From positions 220,567 through 261,444 of the forward strand of contig JAKMXF010000077.1 of the NCBI GenBank assembly GCA_024704765.1: 40,878 nucleotides of DNA, written 5' to 3'. Of the stretch, positions 1 through 11,317 are shown piece after piece. The stretch is from Oopsacas minuta (lineage: Eukaryota; Porifera; Hexactinellida; Lyssacinosida; Leucopsacidae). Every line of letters starts with the position of its first letter. Position 1 is the stretch's first letter. The notes beneath the pieces were generated by a model. It saw only the letters and a list, made by a program, of their open reading frames with translations. It was not told where the DNA came from and did not search any database. A program made the translations under genes and the position numbers.

Positions 1-1174
1 ATTTGCATCAGGATACTGCAATGAAGAACATTATACTGTTTTATCTGAACCGGGGAATTAGGATGTTGGCCATATAACACCAAGTTCTGGTAAAGCCAAA
101 GATATAGCAAGGGAGTTGACTGATCTTTGCAGAGAGTGTAGTTCAAATTAAATGGCGGTTGGAGCTGATGGAGTTCGTGTTAACACTGGAATCTACAATG
201 GGCGTATTAGATTACTTGAACTAGAGTTCGCAAAACCACTCCACTGGTTTATTTGCCAATTACATGGTAATGAACTTCCATTGAGGCATCTCTTTCAAAT
301 AATTGATGGAAAACCAGCGGACCCAATTCTTTTAAAGGAGTAATTGGTAAAGAACTTAATTGTGATTTTACTTGCAAACCAATTGCAGCGTATCATCTTT
401 TTTGCGGTAAAACTCAATTTATTGATTGCGATATTCTCAAGAATTTAAATAAGATCAGAAATATCTATATAATATCTGTCATGCAGTTCAGACTGGAATT
501 TGCTCATCTGAACTGGCATCGATGCAACCTGGTCGTACATTTCTACGATACATCCTACACCTGAATTATCCCGAATTATCAATTTTGTTGTCAATTATTA
601 TGTACCAGTATGGTTTAGAATCAAGAGTAACACGATTTGCACAGATGGACCTAAAAATATGTTTTTTACGATATCTTTGCTGCGAGATCTATCGGAGTCT
701 GACCAAGAAGTAATTTGCGATGTGATACATAGAAACTCATATTTTTGTCATCCAGAAAATCTCCTGTTATCGATGCTTGCAGATAATGATGAACAAATTA
801 GACAAAAGGCTGTGAAGATTATTTTAGATATCCGAATTAACAGTTCATCATTTAGACGGATTGAAATTCGCCCATTTAATCTTCTTTCAATAAGGTTCAC
901 TGCTGAAACATATGTGGATATGATTGATTTGGAAACCTTTTTTTGTCACAGAACCTCCTTACAAGATATCTCTCAAAAGAAGTACTAATTAATTGTGTAC
1001 GTGCGCCACTAGAAATTCCACCATATCCATTCTATACACAAGCTGTTGAAAGAACTATTCAATTAGTCACTAAAAGTTTGTGTTCAGTAACAGGAGAAGA
1101 TGCGAGACATGGATTAATTCTTTCAACCCTAACATCAAGAGAAAAAATGCCCGCATTTGAGTCAAAGAAAGATT
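1..1174 (+). pseudogene. Decayed multicopy repeat-encoded gene (arthropod/cnidarian-type uncharacterised family)
   Basis: Coding-like sequence runs through the whole interval but switches frame at least four times (near 150, 345, 470, 660-710 and 945). Motifs in order are ADGVRVNTG, a 'RLLE..KPL.W.IC.LH.NELPLRHLF' block at 185-290, an 'IGKEL' block at 345, a 'PG...' block near 520, and a C-terminal block at 659-1170 with FCHPENLLLSMLADN and PFYTQAVERTIQLV. I recognise this order from a repetitive protein family common in arthropod and hydra genomes whose biochemical role I do not know; it behaves like a transposon-borne gene. Both ends are missing: the window starts inside it, and it stops at the N at position 1175. 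It is a dead copy. Family assignment rests on recalled motifs. Confidence 0.6.
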
Positions 1175-1219
1175 NGAACATTTTGTCGTGGAACATTTTG
1201 TCGTGGAACGTTTTGTCGG
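1175..1219. repeat. Single N followed by 15-bp tandem repeat
   Basis: Position 1175 is the only ambiguous base in the window. It is followed at once by almost three copies of a 15-bp unit (GAACATTTTGTCGTG). The upstream repeat gene and the downstream Tc1-like transposase are both truncated exactly here. The repeat and the N together look like an assembly or scaffold join rather than a natural boundary. Confidence 0.7.
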
Positions 1220-1954
1220 ACTTCCCTTGTTGGAATATGAACGGCTGGTTTCAAACATCATCTCACCAAGATCTTTCACAATGGGCTGTAAAATGAGCTC
1301 CTTACATGTTGCAGCATTTATTTTGACCCCTGCAGGGACGAAAACCAGTGGTGTTCGGCCAACAGAAGATACTCTGGCCCAAACCATCAACGAGAGTGGT
1401 TTCTGGACTCTTTTGACGTACCTGTACTCATCAGGGATAGTAGAAGTGCTTTTAGATAATATTCTATCGTTTTGACGATTGAATGCTTGTTCAACGGTGA
1501 AGTGTTTTTCATCGGAGAAAAGGACTTGATCCAGTCCCTCGGCTGCGAATCGTATATGGAGAATTTTGCTTCTTGAGAGCCTCTTTGTCTTTATTTTGTT
1601 TGAAAGGAAATGGACTTTCCTTTTCTTAAACGAAGATAGCCCTAAGTCTCTCTTGTCAATCGTTTGAAGAGATCCACGGGATATTTTCAGTTCTTTGGCC
1701 ATTTTTCTTATCGATCGCTGAGGATTTCGCCACACTCGACTCCGCACTACCTTTCGCATCTTTACGGTTGTGATGGAGACCGGGTGACCAGTTCTGGCTC
1801 TGTCCTGATCACGCCACCAGTCTCATTGAAGCCTTTTATCGTATGGATTACAAAATTCCGACGTGTCTGTAGAATCTTTGAAAAGTTTCATTATTTCCTT
1901 CCGTTTTTTCCCTTTCTGAGATAATTCAACAATCGCCGGCCGTTCTTTCTCCAT
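1176..1954 (-). pseudogene. Tc1-like transposase, truncated
   Basis: A start ATG lies at 1954, opening with MEKERPAIVELSQKGKKRK, an N-terminal helix-turn-helix. One or two frameshifts (about 1840-1900) separate it from a long frame carrying the second HTH block (NPQRSIRKMAKELKISRGSL). The first catalytic motif follows (VLFSDEKHFTVEQAFNRQND), then the MVWARVSS and PLVFVPAGVKIN blocks. The second catalytic aspartate (usually in a QQDGAPAH block) and the final D/E are missing because the copy ends at 1176. The family cuts and pastes DNA at TA sites in the nucleus. Dead copy; class assignment secure. Confidence 0.8.
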
Positions 1955-2116
1955 AGCTGATAATTTGTTTCTGGTTTTCAAATAGTGTATTTTTCAATAA
2001 ATATTGTACTGCAAGAGATAACAGAATATATACAAACCAGTAACGTCAATCAATCTAAATCATGAAAGATTTTGGCAAGATATAAAGTTATATGCCAGAA
2101 CTTATTAGCCACCCTG
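1176..2116 (-). mobile_element. Tc1-like transposon, 5' half only
   Basis: The right end has a terminal sequence reading inward CAGGGTGGCTAATAAG on the minus strand, next to a TA dinucleotide at 2117-2118, as expected of Tc1/mariner target sites. Inside is the N-terminal and central part of a transposase. The other end, with the last catalytic residue and the second inverted repeat, is absent; the element stops at the N and 15-bp repeat. It sits beside the decayed repeat gene but is not demonstrably inserted in it. Confidence 0.75.
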
Positions 2117-2298
2117 TACATGAATATAGAATTCACAGAAGTGAATATGGAATTCCAAATCTTCACACCCGCACACCTTCACCTGACACAAGAATAATCC
2201 TCTGACTCATCTAAACCTACACAAATAACATGATACTATACCACTTTAACATACATCACAACCTATCCACTATACTACATCATTTTTTAATACAATCT

Positions 2299-2945
2299 TT
2301 AGCCGTCAAAAATAACCTCTAACTCATCTCTGCCACATGTTCCACATCTTTCATCCTGTGACGAAGTAGGGACACTCGATGTGTCTGCGCCCTCTTCCTC
2401 CCCTTCATCCACACGGTCGCCCAAACTAGTTTCACTAAATTTCCCACTTTCATAACCCTTACAGTGTTTACGTGCGCTCGCTATATTTTTGATACGATTT
2501 CGAATTCAGGAACAGTAACTTTTCGTTTGCTTCTCCTTAGCCTTATAACTGGACTCGACTCGCACCTTATCAAATATTGTGAAAATATTCCTATGATTGT
2601 GATGAAATTTATTTGGAGAAGCTAATGCTACTAACACTGTGTACCTCACATTATACCATATAACTCCTGATCATGGTGGGCAAATATACATGTAAAACCT
2701 AATTATGATTACTTGCTTGACCATTAGCAATTTGACTTACTAAGAATTCTTTATCATAATTATATTTACGAAATACACTTTGAACTAATTCTAAAGCGTC
2801 TACGCTTTGACGATTGGGGTGAACTGGGTGATCTACTCCTGCGATCGCATGTTTGTATCGGCACCACGACTCTACGCATTTCGGACAGAACATATGATTT
2901 TCAGATGCATATTCCCTATTAGCGCATAGATGCAACGTAATCGCC
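2299..2945 (-). pseudogene. Mutator-like transposase, C-terminal fragment
   Basis: The minus strand encodes a Cys/Trp-rich block, HMFCPKCVESWCRYKHA, followed by a QSVDALELVQSVF.KY segment and NGQASNHN. This matches the recalled 'CP.G.DSWCKYQ.A ... P..V...I.PIF..L ... G.TQN.NES' signature of insect and hydra Mutator-like transposases. After a gap near 2640-2700, coding-like sequence resumes with a basic segment (DKVRVESSYKAKEKQTKSY) and an acidic tail with CGTCGRDELEVIF, ending in TAA at 2299-2301. There is one in-frame TGA in the basic segment. No catalytic domain remains. It lies directly against an integrase relic of the same orientation. Confidence 0.55.
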
Positions 2946-3666
2946 GTTATTACTTGAGAACATGTTGTATTCTACGCCTCAACAAGCTCGTCACTCTGTG
3001 GGTGGTAAGCAGTTGTCTTACGTTTGTCAACTTTTAGATTGTGGTGAAAATTCTGAAACCCATAAATTGGGGGCAGATAATTCTTGAATTTTGTTATTTT
3101 AGTACTGTGATAGCTATAGTAGAACATCTAATCCGACACTATTTCCATATCGCGACGAATGTCGGATCATCTGTAGGTTCCACCCTGTATTAGTTAATAA
3201 GGTTGAATTCGAATTTCGTAATTCTGAAATATGGTAATATAACTCTGTATTTATTGTGGTTATCGAAAATATATTTATCGAGACTTGCTCTGAAAAGCTG
3301 CATGTAGGTTGATGCTGTTTGCACTATAAATATATATTCTAAACATATGTGTTATACTTTTGTTGTCGTGTTGAAAAATGCTAAATTGACCTCTGGAAGC
3401 GACCGACTGCGCCCAGCCTAGTCCAATTTAGTTAATTAAATACCCATAGCGTACTTGTAATTAGAAAGGTAATACACTTTGCTGACAAACTTACGTCCTT
3501 GATCATGTTGAATTATCTGAGGCCCTTCTTAGCGTAAAAAATATGATCTTCAGGTGAGTCAATACCTCTCGACTTGTCTTGGTTTTCAATGGACGTACTG
3601 CACCGAATTTTGACAAATAACTTGTGGTGACCAAATGATGTTTATACCCTTCAGTATTCTCCTGCA

Positions 3667-3670
<4 letters not shown>
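2945..3670 (-). pseudogene. Retroviral-type integrase relic, C-terminal part of core
   Basis: Read on the minus strand, 3670-3470 encodes LQENTEG, VTTSYLSKFGAVRPLKTKT and, after a frameshift, DQGRKFVSKV, the second catalytic aspartate block of an integrase core. Near 3060-2950 the frame KTTAYHPQSDELVEA carries the block with the catalytic glutamate. Between them, roughly 3065-3460, is unrelated AT-rich sequence, part of which (about 3130-3195) ends in a CAGGGTGGAACCTAC-like Tc1 terminus. The fold is that of LTR retrotransposon or Ginger-type integrases; I cannot decide which. Non-functional. Confidence 0.6.
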
Positions 3671-3698
<28 letters not shown>

Positions 3699-3699
3699 T
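3669..3699. repeat. (ATA)n microsatellite, 3' tail of the L2-like LINE
   Basis: About ten ATA/ATT units start exactly where the flanking integrase homology stops. On the minus strand this is an (ATT)n tail following a sequence ending in TAATAAGAACTTGTAATATTATC, the usual layout of L2-clade 3' ends. Confidence 0.75.
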
Positions 3700-6145
3700 A
3701 ATATTACAAGTTCTTATTATGCGCCCAATACATAGCGACTCTGGGCACTGTACAGAGTTTAAGTACTGTAAAAAGTAACTGAATGCTTCTAAATCAAACG
3801 AAGAAGTGTCGGGAACTGTTTATTAAAAGTTATAATATTTTTGGTCATTCTAATTGTAATTGGTAGCTTATTCCAGAGTTGAGGTGCTACAATCTAAAAT
3901 GCACTATTACCATAACTACATTTCGCAGATCTTGGGTGTCTTAGAACAGGTGCTGGCGGTCCATCGATATTGAATTGCTTCCAAGAGTCCCCCTTTGCTG
4001 TTCAAATTGTATGAGTTCAGTGAAATGAGGAGGACTCAGACCATTGATCACTTTGAAAGATAGAAACAGTACTTTGAACTGAATCGTTTTAAAGATCGGT
4101 TACAAATGTAACTCAACTAAGAGAGGTGTCATATGATACCGTTTCTTTGCACACATTATTAGTCATGCTGCAGGGTTCTGAACTTGTTGAAGTTTATTCA
4201 ACAAATTAGCTGGTAGTCCTAATAGAACGCATTATAATAGTCTAGCCTTGATGTTATATTTGCACTAACAAGTTTCTTGGATGTTTGTTTATCTAAATAC
4301 AGTCATATTCTTCCAATGGCTCTCATTTTAAGTATCGCCAAACTACAAGTCCTATCCAATTGAGGTCTACAGTCATGCGAACAACAAGGACTATACCCAT
4401 ACTGGTCGTAGAATTCTTCAAAAAGCTACAGTTTCATCAAATTTAATAGATCGATTGAATTCTAGATGGAATCTAGCTAAATCGAGATTTGCAATGAACA
4501 ATATCAGTCTTTGTTGGGTTGCATTTGAGTAGATTCGTTGAGTACCAGGTCTTGAGATCATTAGACAATTTCCAATATGTTCAATAGTAGATATCGGATT
4601 AGAATCCCTACGAAGAAGATATAGTTGAGTGTCATCAGCAATAGATATCGCACTCAAACAATGTTTTCTGATTATTCTTTCCAAGGGCGCCACATATAAG
4701 GAGAATAATAGGGGCCCGAGAACAGACCCTTTAGGTACACCCCATTGCGCTTATAGAAAGGAGATGAATTATCAGATAATTTAATACTTTGTTTACAATC
4801 TAAGATAATGTTATACATTTAAGGAGATTACCTATAAAGCCAAATTCTTTTTTATTAGTGAAAGCAATATATTATGATCGATAGTGTCAAATGCTACCGA
4901 AGATCCAGCATCACCAGTAGTACTTCAAGCCTGCTTCACAGAGTGGTAGGGATAGCGCCCAGACTATATTATTTTTGCAGTAAATTTCAGTATGAATTTC
5001 TTTATATCCTCACTACTAAGAGCTATAAAAATCCTAATGTAGATAAACATTGAAATTGATCGACTTTTAAGGAGTGGAGTTTAGTACAAACTCACTCGTC
5101 TCTAAGATTTGGGATCTATTCTATGAAATAGTTAACAAATTTGGTAGGGAGTTCAGTAACTGGATATGATAAGGGTAGAGTAGGCTTCTGTATGGCATAA
5201 GATTTTGATAACCAGAAAAAAGTAATTTGGATCAGCATTGAGTACCTTAGACCTGAAAATATCTTTTTCTTCTCACTAATAAGTTTCCTTACGTCGTACA
5301 CTTTTCTCGATAGATCTGCTTATGCACAGCCAGCTTAGACTTTAAATATGTTCTGTCGCACTTGAGCTTCTCTCTTTTATGTTCTTTTGTTTCTTCATCT
5401 TACCAGGGAGATTGTGGCCGATGTTTGATTATAAGGGTGGTAAGTGGAGCATGCTTGTCTAACATAAGACAAACTAAATTCGTAGAGCTAGAGAGTTAAC
5501 ATCTACATTATAGCTTATGACGGCTAGGGAAGATTTTGATAGGTCAGCAGAAAATGAGTCAATCATTATCTTCTTTACCTATTTCAAAGTTGTTGTAAAT
5601 TTTCTTCGTGGAGGCGGGGATTTCAAGCTTATTTAATATAATATAGATGATATGAAAATTGTCACGGAAAACTTTGTTATGTGTCCTCCGAGATTTCTTC
5701 ACTTGTTATGACCAGGTACAAGATGTGGTTTATATTTTGAGTAACCGATTTATATGTTGAATGAGATTGAAGGTGGATAGGAGATCATTAATTCTCCGTA
5801 TATCATAATCAGAGTCATCTTCAAAGTGGAAATTCAAATCTACTAGGATTACAATCTCATTACATGAAGACATCCCCAAGATAATAACTAAATTCAGTGA
5901 TATATTGAGTGACAGTTAGTTTATTTTCTTTGAGATTGGAGGTCTGTAGGCAAATAGTACATCTAAACATCCAAATAGGGATGTTAGTCACCGAATATTC
6001 CTTGAACAGGAATTCTTTCGTTATAATGAGTTAAAAAATATCCACCTTTAGACAGACGGGGGGGTATGGATAATACTAAGTCACAAATTAAGGCAAACTT
6101 GTTTGTTATTGAGCGGGAATTTCATAGAGCAAGAGTTATTTCTCC
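3670..6145 (-). mobile_element. L2-like non-LTR retrotransposon (LINE), decayed
   Basis: The 3' terminus is the (ATT)n tail at 3669-3699, and coding motifs run toward higher coordinates on the minus strand. The 5' end, near 6145, falls within the endonuclease, so the copy is 5'-truncated, with an internal loss near 6060. It interrupts an integrase relic of the same strand, and about 200 bp of that relic occurs on both sides of it. Confidence 0.75.
3770..6145 (-). pseudogene. L2-like LINE polyprotein: endonuclease plus reverse transcriptase
   Basis: In order on the minus strand: NSRSITNKFALICDLV (start of an APE endonuclease, about 6110-6145); ILVDLNFHFEDDSDYD (endonuclease GDFN-like motif, about 5830) and LVITSEEISED (about 5690); HAPLTTLIIKHRPQSPW (linker, about 5430); VRKLISEKKK; LPTKFVNYFIE (5116 region); AFDTIDHNILLSL (RT motif, about 4885); [20 protein letters not shown] (about 4740-4690); [10 protein letters not shown] (catalytic DD of RT, about 4630); and LWNKLPITIR near the C-terminus (about 3870). 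The frame changes many times and several stops are present. The family copies its RNA into DNA at a nick in the genome. The clade call (L2/CR1 group) rests on these motifs and the 3' tail. Confidence 0.75.
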
Positions 6146-6149
6146 CTTA

Positions 6150-6590
6150 GCACTGTTTGCTAACAATTGAATATGTACAAGATTTGAGCATGTTAAATAA
6201 TCAGAGGCACTCCAAGGGTAAATATATGCTCTCCTGCTGAGTCAATACATCTTAATTGTCCTCAGTTTTCAATGAGCGAACTGCACAGAATTTTGACAAA
6301 TAACAAGTTGTGACCAAAAGATGTTAATGCCCTTCAGTATTCTCCTGCAAATCACAGATCAGATCAACACCGATGTGTTCCCAGGGCTGGTTAGGTGAAG
6401 GATTAGGTCGCAGATTCATTGAAGCTCAGGTTGTAATGCAACAGTCAATTGACAATTGCGACAAAATTGGACCTAATGAGAAAAGAAATATTACGTAATC
6501 TACAATCATATGAATGATGTGATGTACAAGTGTTGCATACCACAGTTAATTTAAAAATCTTCAATAATTATCTTGCAAAAATAAGCATTT
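6150..6590 (-). pseudogene. Retroviral-type integrase relic, N-terminal part of core
   Basis: The minus strand encodes a Cys-rich remnant (FCRNCQLTV, about 6490-6460) compatible with the end of the integrase zinc-binding domain. PNQPWEHIGVDLICDLQEN follows (about 6410-6345), the classic block with the first catalytic aspartate, then VTTCYLSKFCAVRSLKT. The segment 6150-6352 is a second, diverged copy of 3470-3669. Read across the LINE, the two relics together reconstitute the D...D...E order, so they were probably one gene. Confidence 0.6.
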
Positions 6591-6599
6591 CATGGATCA

Positions 6600-7470
6600 A
6601 TTCTCAAAAAGATGAATAATATTTTGAATTCTGCTTGGTTAGTCCAGAAATCACCTAATGACACATGGTAAATGTATTTTGTAGAATACTGAATAATTTT
6701 TTAGTTATTTCACTAAGCACAATGATATTCGAGCGGGACTGTAATACTGGCTCGCTTCGCAATTCTAGCCAAGAGCAGCAAATGCAAACTCTTATTATTT
6801 AGTAACTGTGTGTCTGTTTTTAACTGAATAGGTTGAATACTTGAATAAGTACGTTTTTGGAAAAGTAAAATACCTAAAATACTGGACAAGGTCATTGTGT
6901 TCTAGAATCATCATAAAATTACCATGGAAAGTTAGTTTTCCTCTTCGATAACATATCGTGAAGCCTTCACACAACAGTTGTTTTTGGCGTGACACTATTT
7001 ACATTAAGAGCAAGAAAAAGCGTTAAAGAAACCGATAAGTAAGGGTTAAAATCTCACACTAGCGCAATATCGATGACTCATCATAATTAATAAGGAGTTA
7101 ACCTCCTGATGAAAAACAATCTATAGTCTACCAATACTGATGAGTTAAAATCACACGCAACAGATCTAATATTTAACTTTAATGTAGGTAAAATTGTAGT
7201 AGATATGGTAACTATGTTTCGGAATGTTCAAAATATTGTACCGATTTCAAATGTGGAGAAATATATTTTGATATAATGCATAAGTTGGCAACGTTTTCAT
7301 CGTTTGCACAACTTTCGGAAAATGTCCCCCCAATATTCTATCGTATTGTTTTTATGTTTTTCACTATTCCGGACGAATTATTTGCAAATTGGAGAGCACT
7401 GTTCGGATTAACAAAGATGTCCTGTATTTGAGTTAGTTTAGTACTATTTCAGCGGATATTTTTAGGTGTA
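6600..7470. other. AT-rich sequence without recognised features
   Basis: No coding motif, terminal repeat or RNA gene is recognisable. Short open frames at 6713-6995 on the minus strand have low-complexity composition and no family signature, and I regard them as chance. Confidence 0.5.
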
Positions 7471-8252
7471 GGAATACTTTTGTTAGAAGAGGGATAAAAC
7501 TCTCATCCGGATATGGAATATGCGAGTACGTGTGAGAAATCAAGTGGATAATAAATAGGTATATCTCCATTTGGTGTTATTATATAATAACTTTTCATAG
7601 AGACCACTCAAAGAACTGGCCAAAAGCGGCCTTATGTACAAGTAGCCTCTATAGTACTTGGCATAAAGGTAGATGGGTAATGAAAATTGAACAATTAGTC
7701 AATATTAGGTGAAATGGTGGCTGCTAAACAAGGTTCTACGCTATGTAAGATGCATTCTTCCAAAATAAGTTTAAGGATGCAAGGATTCTGTGATCCCGCA
7801 CGGCATGGAAACCTCCATTTCGCAGGGATATTCGTAAAATAGGAACAACCACTGACATGTTTTCATTGCACCAAGGATGGTATTGGCATCCTTTTAGACT
7901 ATATGATCCACACATGTAAACTATTTAAGATATGCCCCGTAAATGTATTACTAGCATATGTATATATATACGGTAACGGCGTACACGCTTGCCTTCTCAA
8001 ACTTTGCTATGTCACCATTTGATTACGTAATTAGTTATTTTTGGATGATTCTGGAGTAGTTTTGAGGGTGTGTTTTATCCCTGATTTTTGATAATTACAT
8101 GATATCATGATATCATGTAGTTGTTTGGAAAACAAGAGGAAAATTTGAGGAATGCTGATACATTCCTGTGTTGCTATGCAAATGTAAATGTACAGATTCT
8201 AGTAATATCTGGAAGAATATTGATCATAGACCTATTACTTTAAGCACTAGCT

Positions 8253-8439
8253 TATCCGCAATAGGCGACTTTCTATTCATGAATAATACACTTTTTGCTC
8301 CTAACTCGTATGGATAACAAGTTATTACATCATATATAGTTATTGAGCATATTTAGTAAGTGGATAAATACCGTATTAACCTTACGAGTTAGTTGGAAAA
8401 CTGTATCATTCATGAATAAGAAGTCACCTATTTCGGATA
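8253..8439. mobile_element. Small MITE, 187 bp, inserted in left arm of the palindrome
   Basis: The ends are inverted copies: TATCCGCAATAGGCGACTTT inward from 8253 and TATCCGAAATAGGTGACTTC inward from 8439. Similarity continues through TATTCATGAATRATAC to about 60 bp. The matching position in the right arm of the giant palindrome lacks it, so it is a later insertion. Flanks CACTAGCT and CACTACTG are a possible, partly decayed 8-bp duplication. It has no coding capacity, and I do not recognise the family. Confidence 0.7.
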
Positions 8440-8596
8440 CACTACTGTCAAATGTAAAAGCCTAAGACCAATAAATTCCAAGTACAGATTGAATCTGTTG
8501 ATATACTCCAACCGAGCATAAATATTTCAACAAAAACAAATATACAAATATACAACCTGGCTATACAGCGAATATTTGAATATGCGTACGAAAATA

Positions 8597-9971
8597 CCGG
8601 GTGGTTCAAAAGGTTGGAAACACTATATATATTCTCCCAACATTCCCCCAATATTTCGATGAACATCAATGTAACATATTTAATGTGTATTCTAAACCTA
8701 ATTCTATATTTGCAAAGTTTAAGCATCCAGGTTCCATAGGAAGTGGTGTTTTAGAGCATCTGCTCAGGGTGCCTACCGTATACCTGCTGACATTTGCGTA
8801 GTCTCAGGATAAAATCCTGCATAACATTATGGAGAACATCTCTTTTTATGGCCCCTATCTCCTCTATGATCTTTCCTTGAGTTGGCCAATGTTCCTGGGC
8901 TTTGAGGTATAGACCCGATCCTTGAGAAACCCCATAAAAAGTAATCTGGAGGACTCAAGTCTGGAGAAAGGAGTGGCCATTCGATCGCACACTTTTTACT
9001 GATAATCCGCGACTTGAAATGATCTTTCAACCACTTGATTGTGATGTTCGACGTATGGGGAGTAGCTCCATCCTGCTGCAAGTACTGCCTAGTCCTTGTG
9101 CTACATGTAGCATCTAACTCCTCCCAAAACCTCTCCAAGATCACTATATATCGTTCAGAGTTCACCGTTACAGTTATCCCATTTTCATTTTCAAGAAAGA
9201 ACGGTCCAATAATTTTCTTTCCTGATAGTGCTGCCTAAACAGTCACTTTTGAGGAGTGAAGTGGCTTTGTGTAACCTGAATAGGTGCTTTTGTGCCCCAA
9301 TAAATGTTGTTATGCGAATTAACTTGACCGTCAAAGTGACAGTGAGCTTCATCACTTGTCCACAAGTCTGACAAGAATCCCTGGCAGTCCTCAACCTTGC
9401 GAATTAAAACGTTGACCATATCTAGTCTCCTGGTCATGTCAGCTGCTGTAAGCTTGTGGTATATCTGTATCCTGTAAAGAAACATGCCTAGATCTTGTTT
9501 CAGTACTCTGAGCATTGTGGTTCTCGAGATTTTGCAAACATTTCCAAAACTTTGTGAACGCTTTCGGGATGAATGTCTGGGAGATTGCTCCACTGACTTG
9601 CGGATTATGGCTATAACCTCCGGTGTTCGGATTGCAGGCCTCTCAGACGGGGTATGGCGCCCGTCATACTACTTGTACAGGTTCTTGACAGTCCCTTCAC
9701 TCCTAAACTTCCGAACCCACTTGAAAATAGCCGATCTGGAGGGTGTGCTATCAGTTCCGAACTGTTGTTGGTAAGTTTCATGAATTTTCAAGAAACTGGT
9801 CTTCTACAAATACAACTATACGCAAAAGGCTCGCTACTGGCATGTCCACAGCCTGGTAGTTGCTCTCCTGGGAGTACAGTTTGATATTTCTAGAATATCA
9901 AAGGGCTACAATATAAGACGGGGATGGGAAGCTCAAAAGGTAAAAGTGTTTCCAACCTTTTGAACCACCCG
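8597..9971 (-). mobile_element. Tc1/mariner-superfamily element, complete with both TIRs
   Basis: Perfect inverted ends (C)CGGGTGGTTCAAAAGGTTGG with continuation GAAACAC lie at 8597 and 9971, bounded by TA at 8595-8596 and 9972-9973. Length is 1375 bp. It lies in the left arm of the giant palindrome; the right arm has no counterpart, which dates the insertion after the palindrome formed. Confidence 0.85.
8751..9880 (-). pseudogene. Tc1/mariner-superfamily transposase (DUF4817-type N-terminus), decayed
   Basis: Reading on the minus strand: TYQQQFGTDSTPSRSAIFKW (N-terminal HTH, about 9785-9725), RHTPSERPAIRTPEVIAII, VEQSPRHSSRKRSQ, LYRIQIYHKLTAADMTRR, LWTSDEAHCHFDGQVNSHN (first catalytic D), YLQQDGATPHTSN (second) and LLSPDLSPPDYFLWG (third acidic position, a D in PPD). 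The C-terminal RKCQQVYGRH block ends at the stop at 8751. Damage includes a stop in the linker (K-stop-YDGRH, about 9670), a frameshift at about 9245 next to a TAG replacing the Trp of VTVWAALS, and a shift near 8900. All three catalytic blocks are still legible. Length matches the family. Dead copy. Confidence 0.82.
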
Positions 9972-11126
9972 TATATCAGAAAGAAGTATATGACGATGTT
10001 ACTTACCAATGTACTGACTAAATCCCTGAAAACTTGTATAATTTTGTATTTTCTAGCCATATTTTCTCATTATAGAGAAAATGAGGTAATCAAATATTAA
10101 AATGCAAATTGCACAAAATTCTAATTAGATAGAATGTTCCTGATAGCATGTTTGAATTCTGCGAGTGAATAAAGTTTGCAGGAGATCTTGTTGACTTATT
10201 AGGATTCTCATATTTGTGCCACATGTGACACATCTAATATACGGCGCCACTTCGTATCTGATTACAAATCTTGCAATAATCAATTAATTTACAACTATAT
10301 AAATATTTGCAAGTCACTTTGGTGAATCTCACAATAATTTTCAAATCCATTCTGGTGCATATATTCTAGCTATATGCCACTTCTGCCACATGCGGCACAA
10401 ATATTCAAGTACCAATACGTCAATGAGTTCTGCTCAAAACAATTAGAAATATTCATATAGGGGCAATACATACACGTAGAATACAAATATGCTATAAGCT
10501 TCTATTCAACTCATTTGAGCTTTGTACAACTATGAATCGAATATGTAATTCGCTCATTGTCTATATAATGAGCAAAGTGTCTCTAAAATATCGAAGTAAT
10601 ATTTCATGATTTTGGCCAGGAAAAATGTAGTTATTTCAGGAGTATTCTCGTATGGATATTCAAAAATTCGCAGTACAGACAGGATAAGAAATTGTATATT
10701 TTGTTATGTTGAATTAATTATGCTCGGTTAGTGTACATATTCATTTCATCAGAGGAATGTATGAGCATTTCATCAAAATTTAAACGCTTTTTTGAAAAAA
10801 CTACATGTATCATGATACGATTAATTGTCAAAGATCTAATTTACTTATTACCTGGATAGAAACACCCTAAAAACTACTATATTATCATCCAAAATAGGAT
10901 ATAACGTAGTCAGATGATGATATGGCAAATCTTTGAGAAGACAAGGGTGTACGCGGATACAATATTGATAGGAGTTGGTAATAATTCCAGCGTCAAAATA
11001 GTTAACCTGTTTAAACCATATACTCGCAATCCATAGTGAATAATAGTTGTGAGTCCTGTATTACGAAGTTCCGTAGTTCACGCAGTAAATGACGCAGAGT
11101 GGTCTCAAGTTTATATTTAATGTACT

Positions 11127-11317
11127 CAGGGCTGCCGTTATAGGGAGTCTTGGGGGCACAGAATTTCTAAGATTCCACCTCGACGAGGTGTAAATGATAT
11201 TATTATACGTCTGCAGTTTCGTGGTACAACATATCTACAGAACTGAGAATTAAGAAGTGGAAGGGGCCTCGAACTATCATTTGTCCATGGGCCACCAAAC
11301 ACCCTGTGACGCCACTG
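11127..11317. mobile_element. hAT-type MITE, 191 bp
   Basis: The ends are CAGGGCTGCCGTTATAGGG inward from 11127 and CAGTGGCGTCACAGGGTGTT inward from 11317, an imperfect TIR that also shares TTGG.GGC.CA. Flanks AATGTACT (11119-11126) and AATGCATA (11318-11325) look like a decayed 8-bp duplication. It interrupts the right arm of the giant palindrome at a point where the left arm reads through (ATGCATT). Confidence 0.7.

Noticed and set aside
6713-6995. Two overlapping minus-strand frames
   Set aside because: No motif, biased composition, and mutually overlapping; treated as chance in AT-rich DNA.
9035-9884. Plus-strand open frames over the mariner-superfamily gene
   Set aside because: They are antisense shadows of the transposase on the minus strand.
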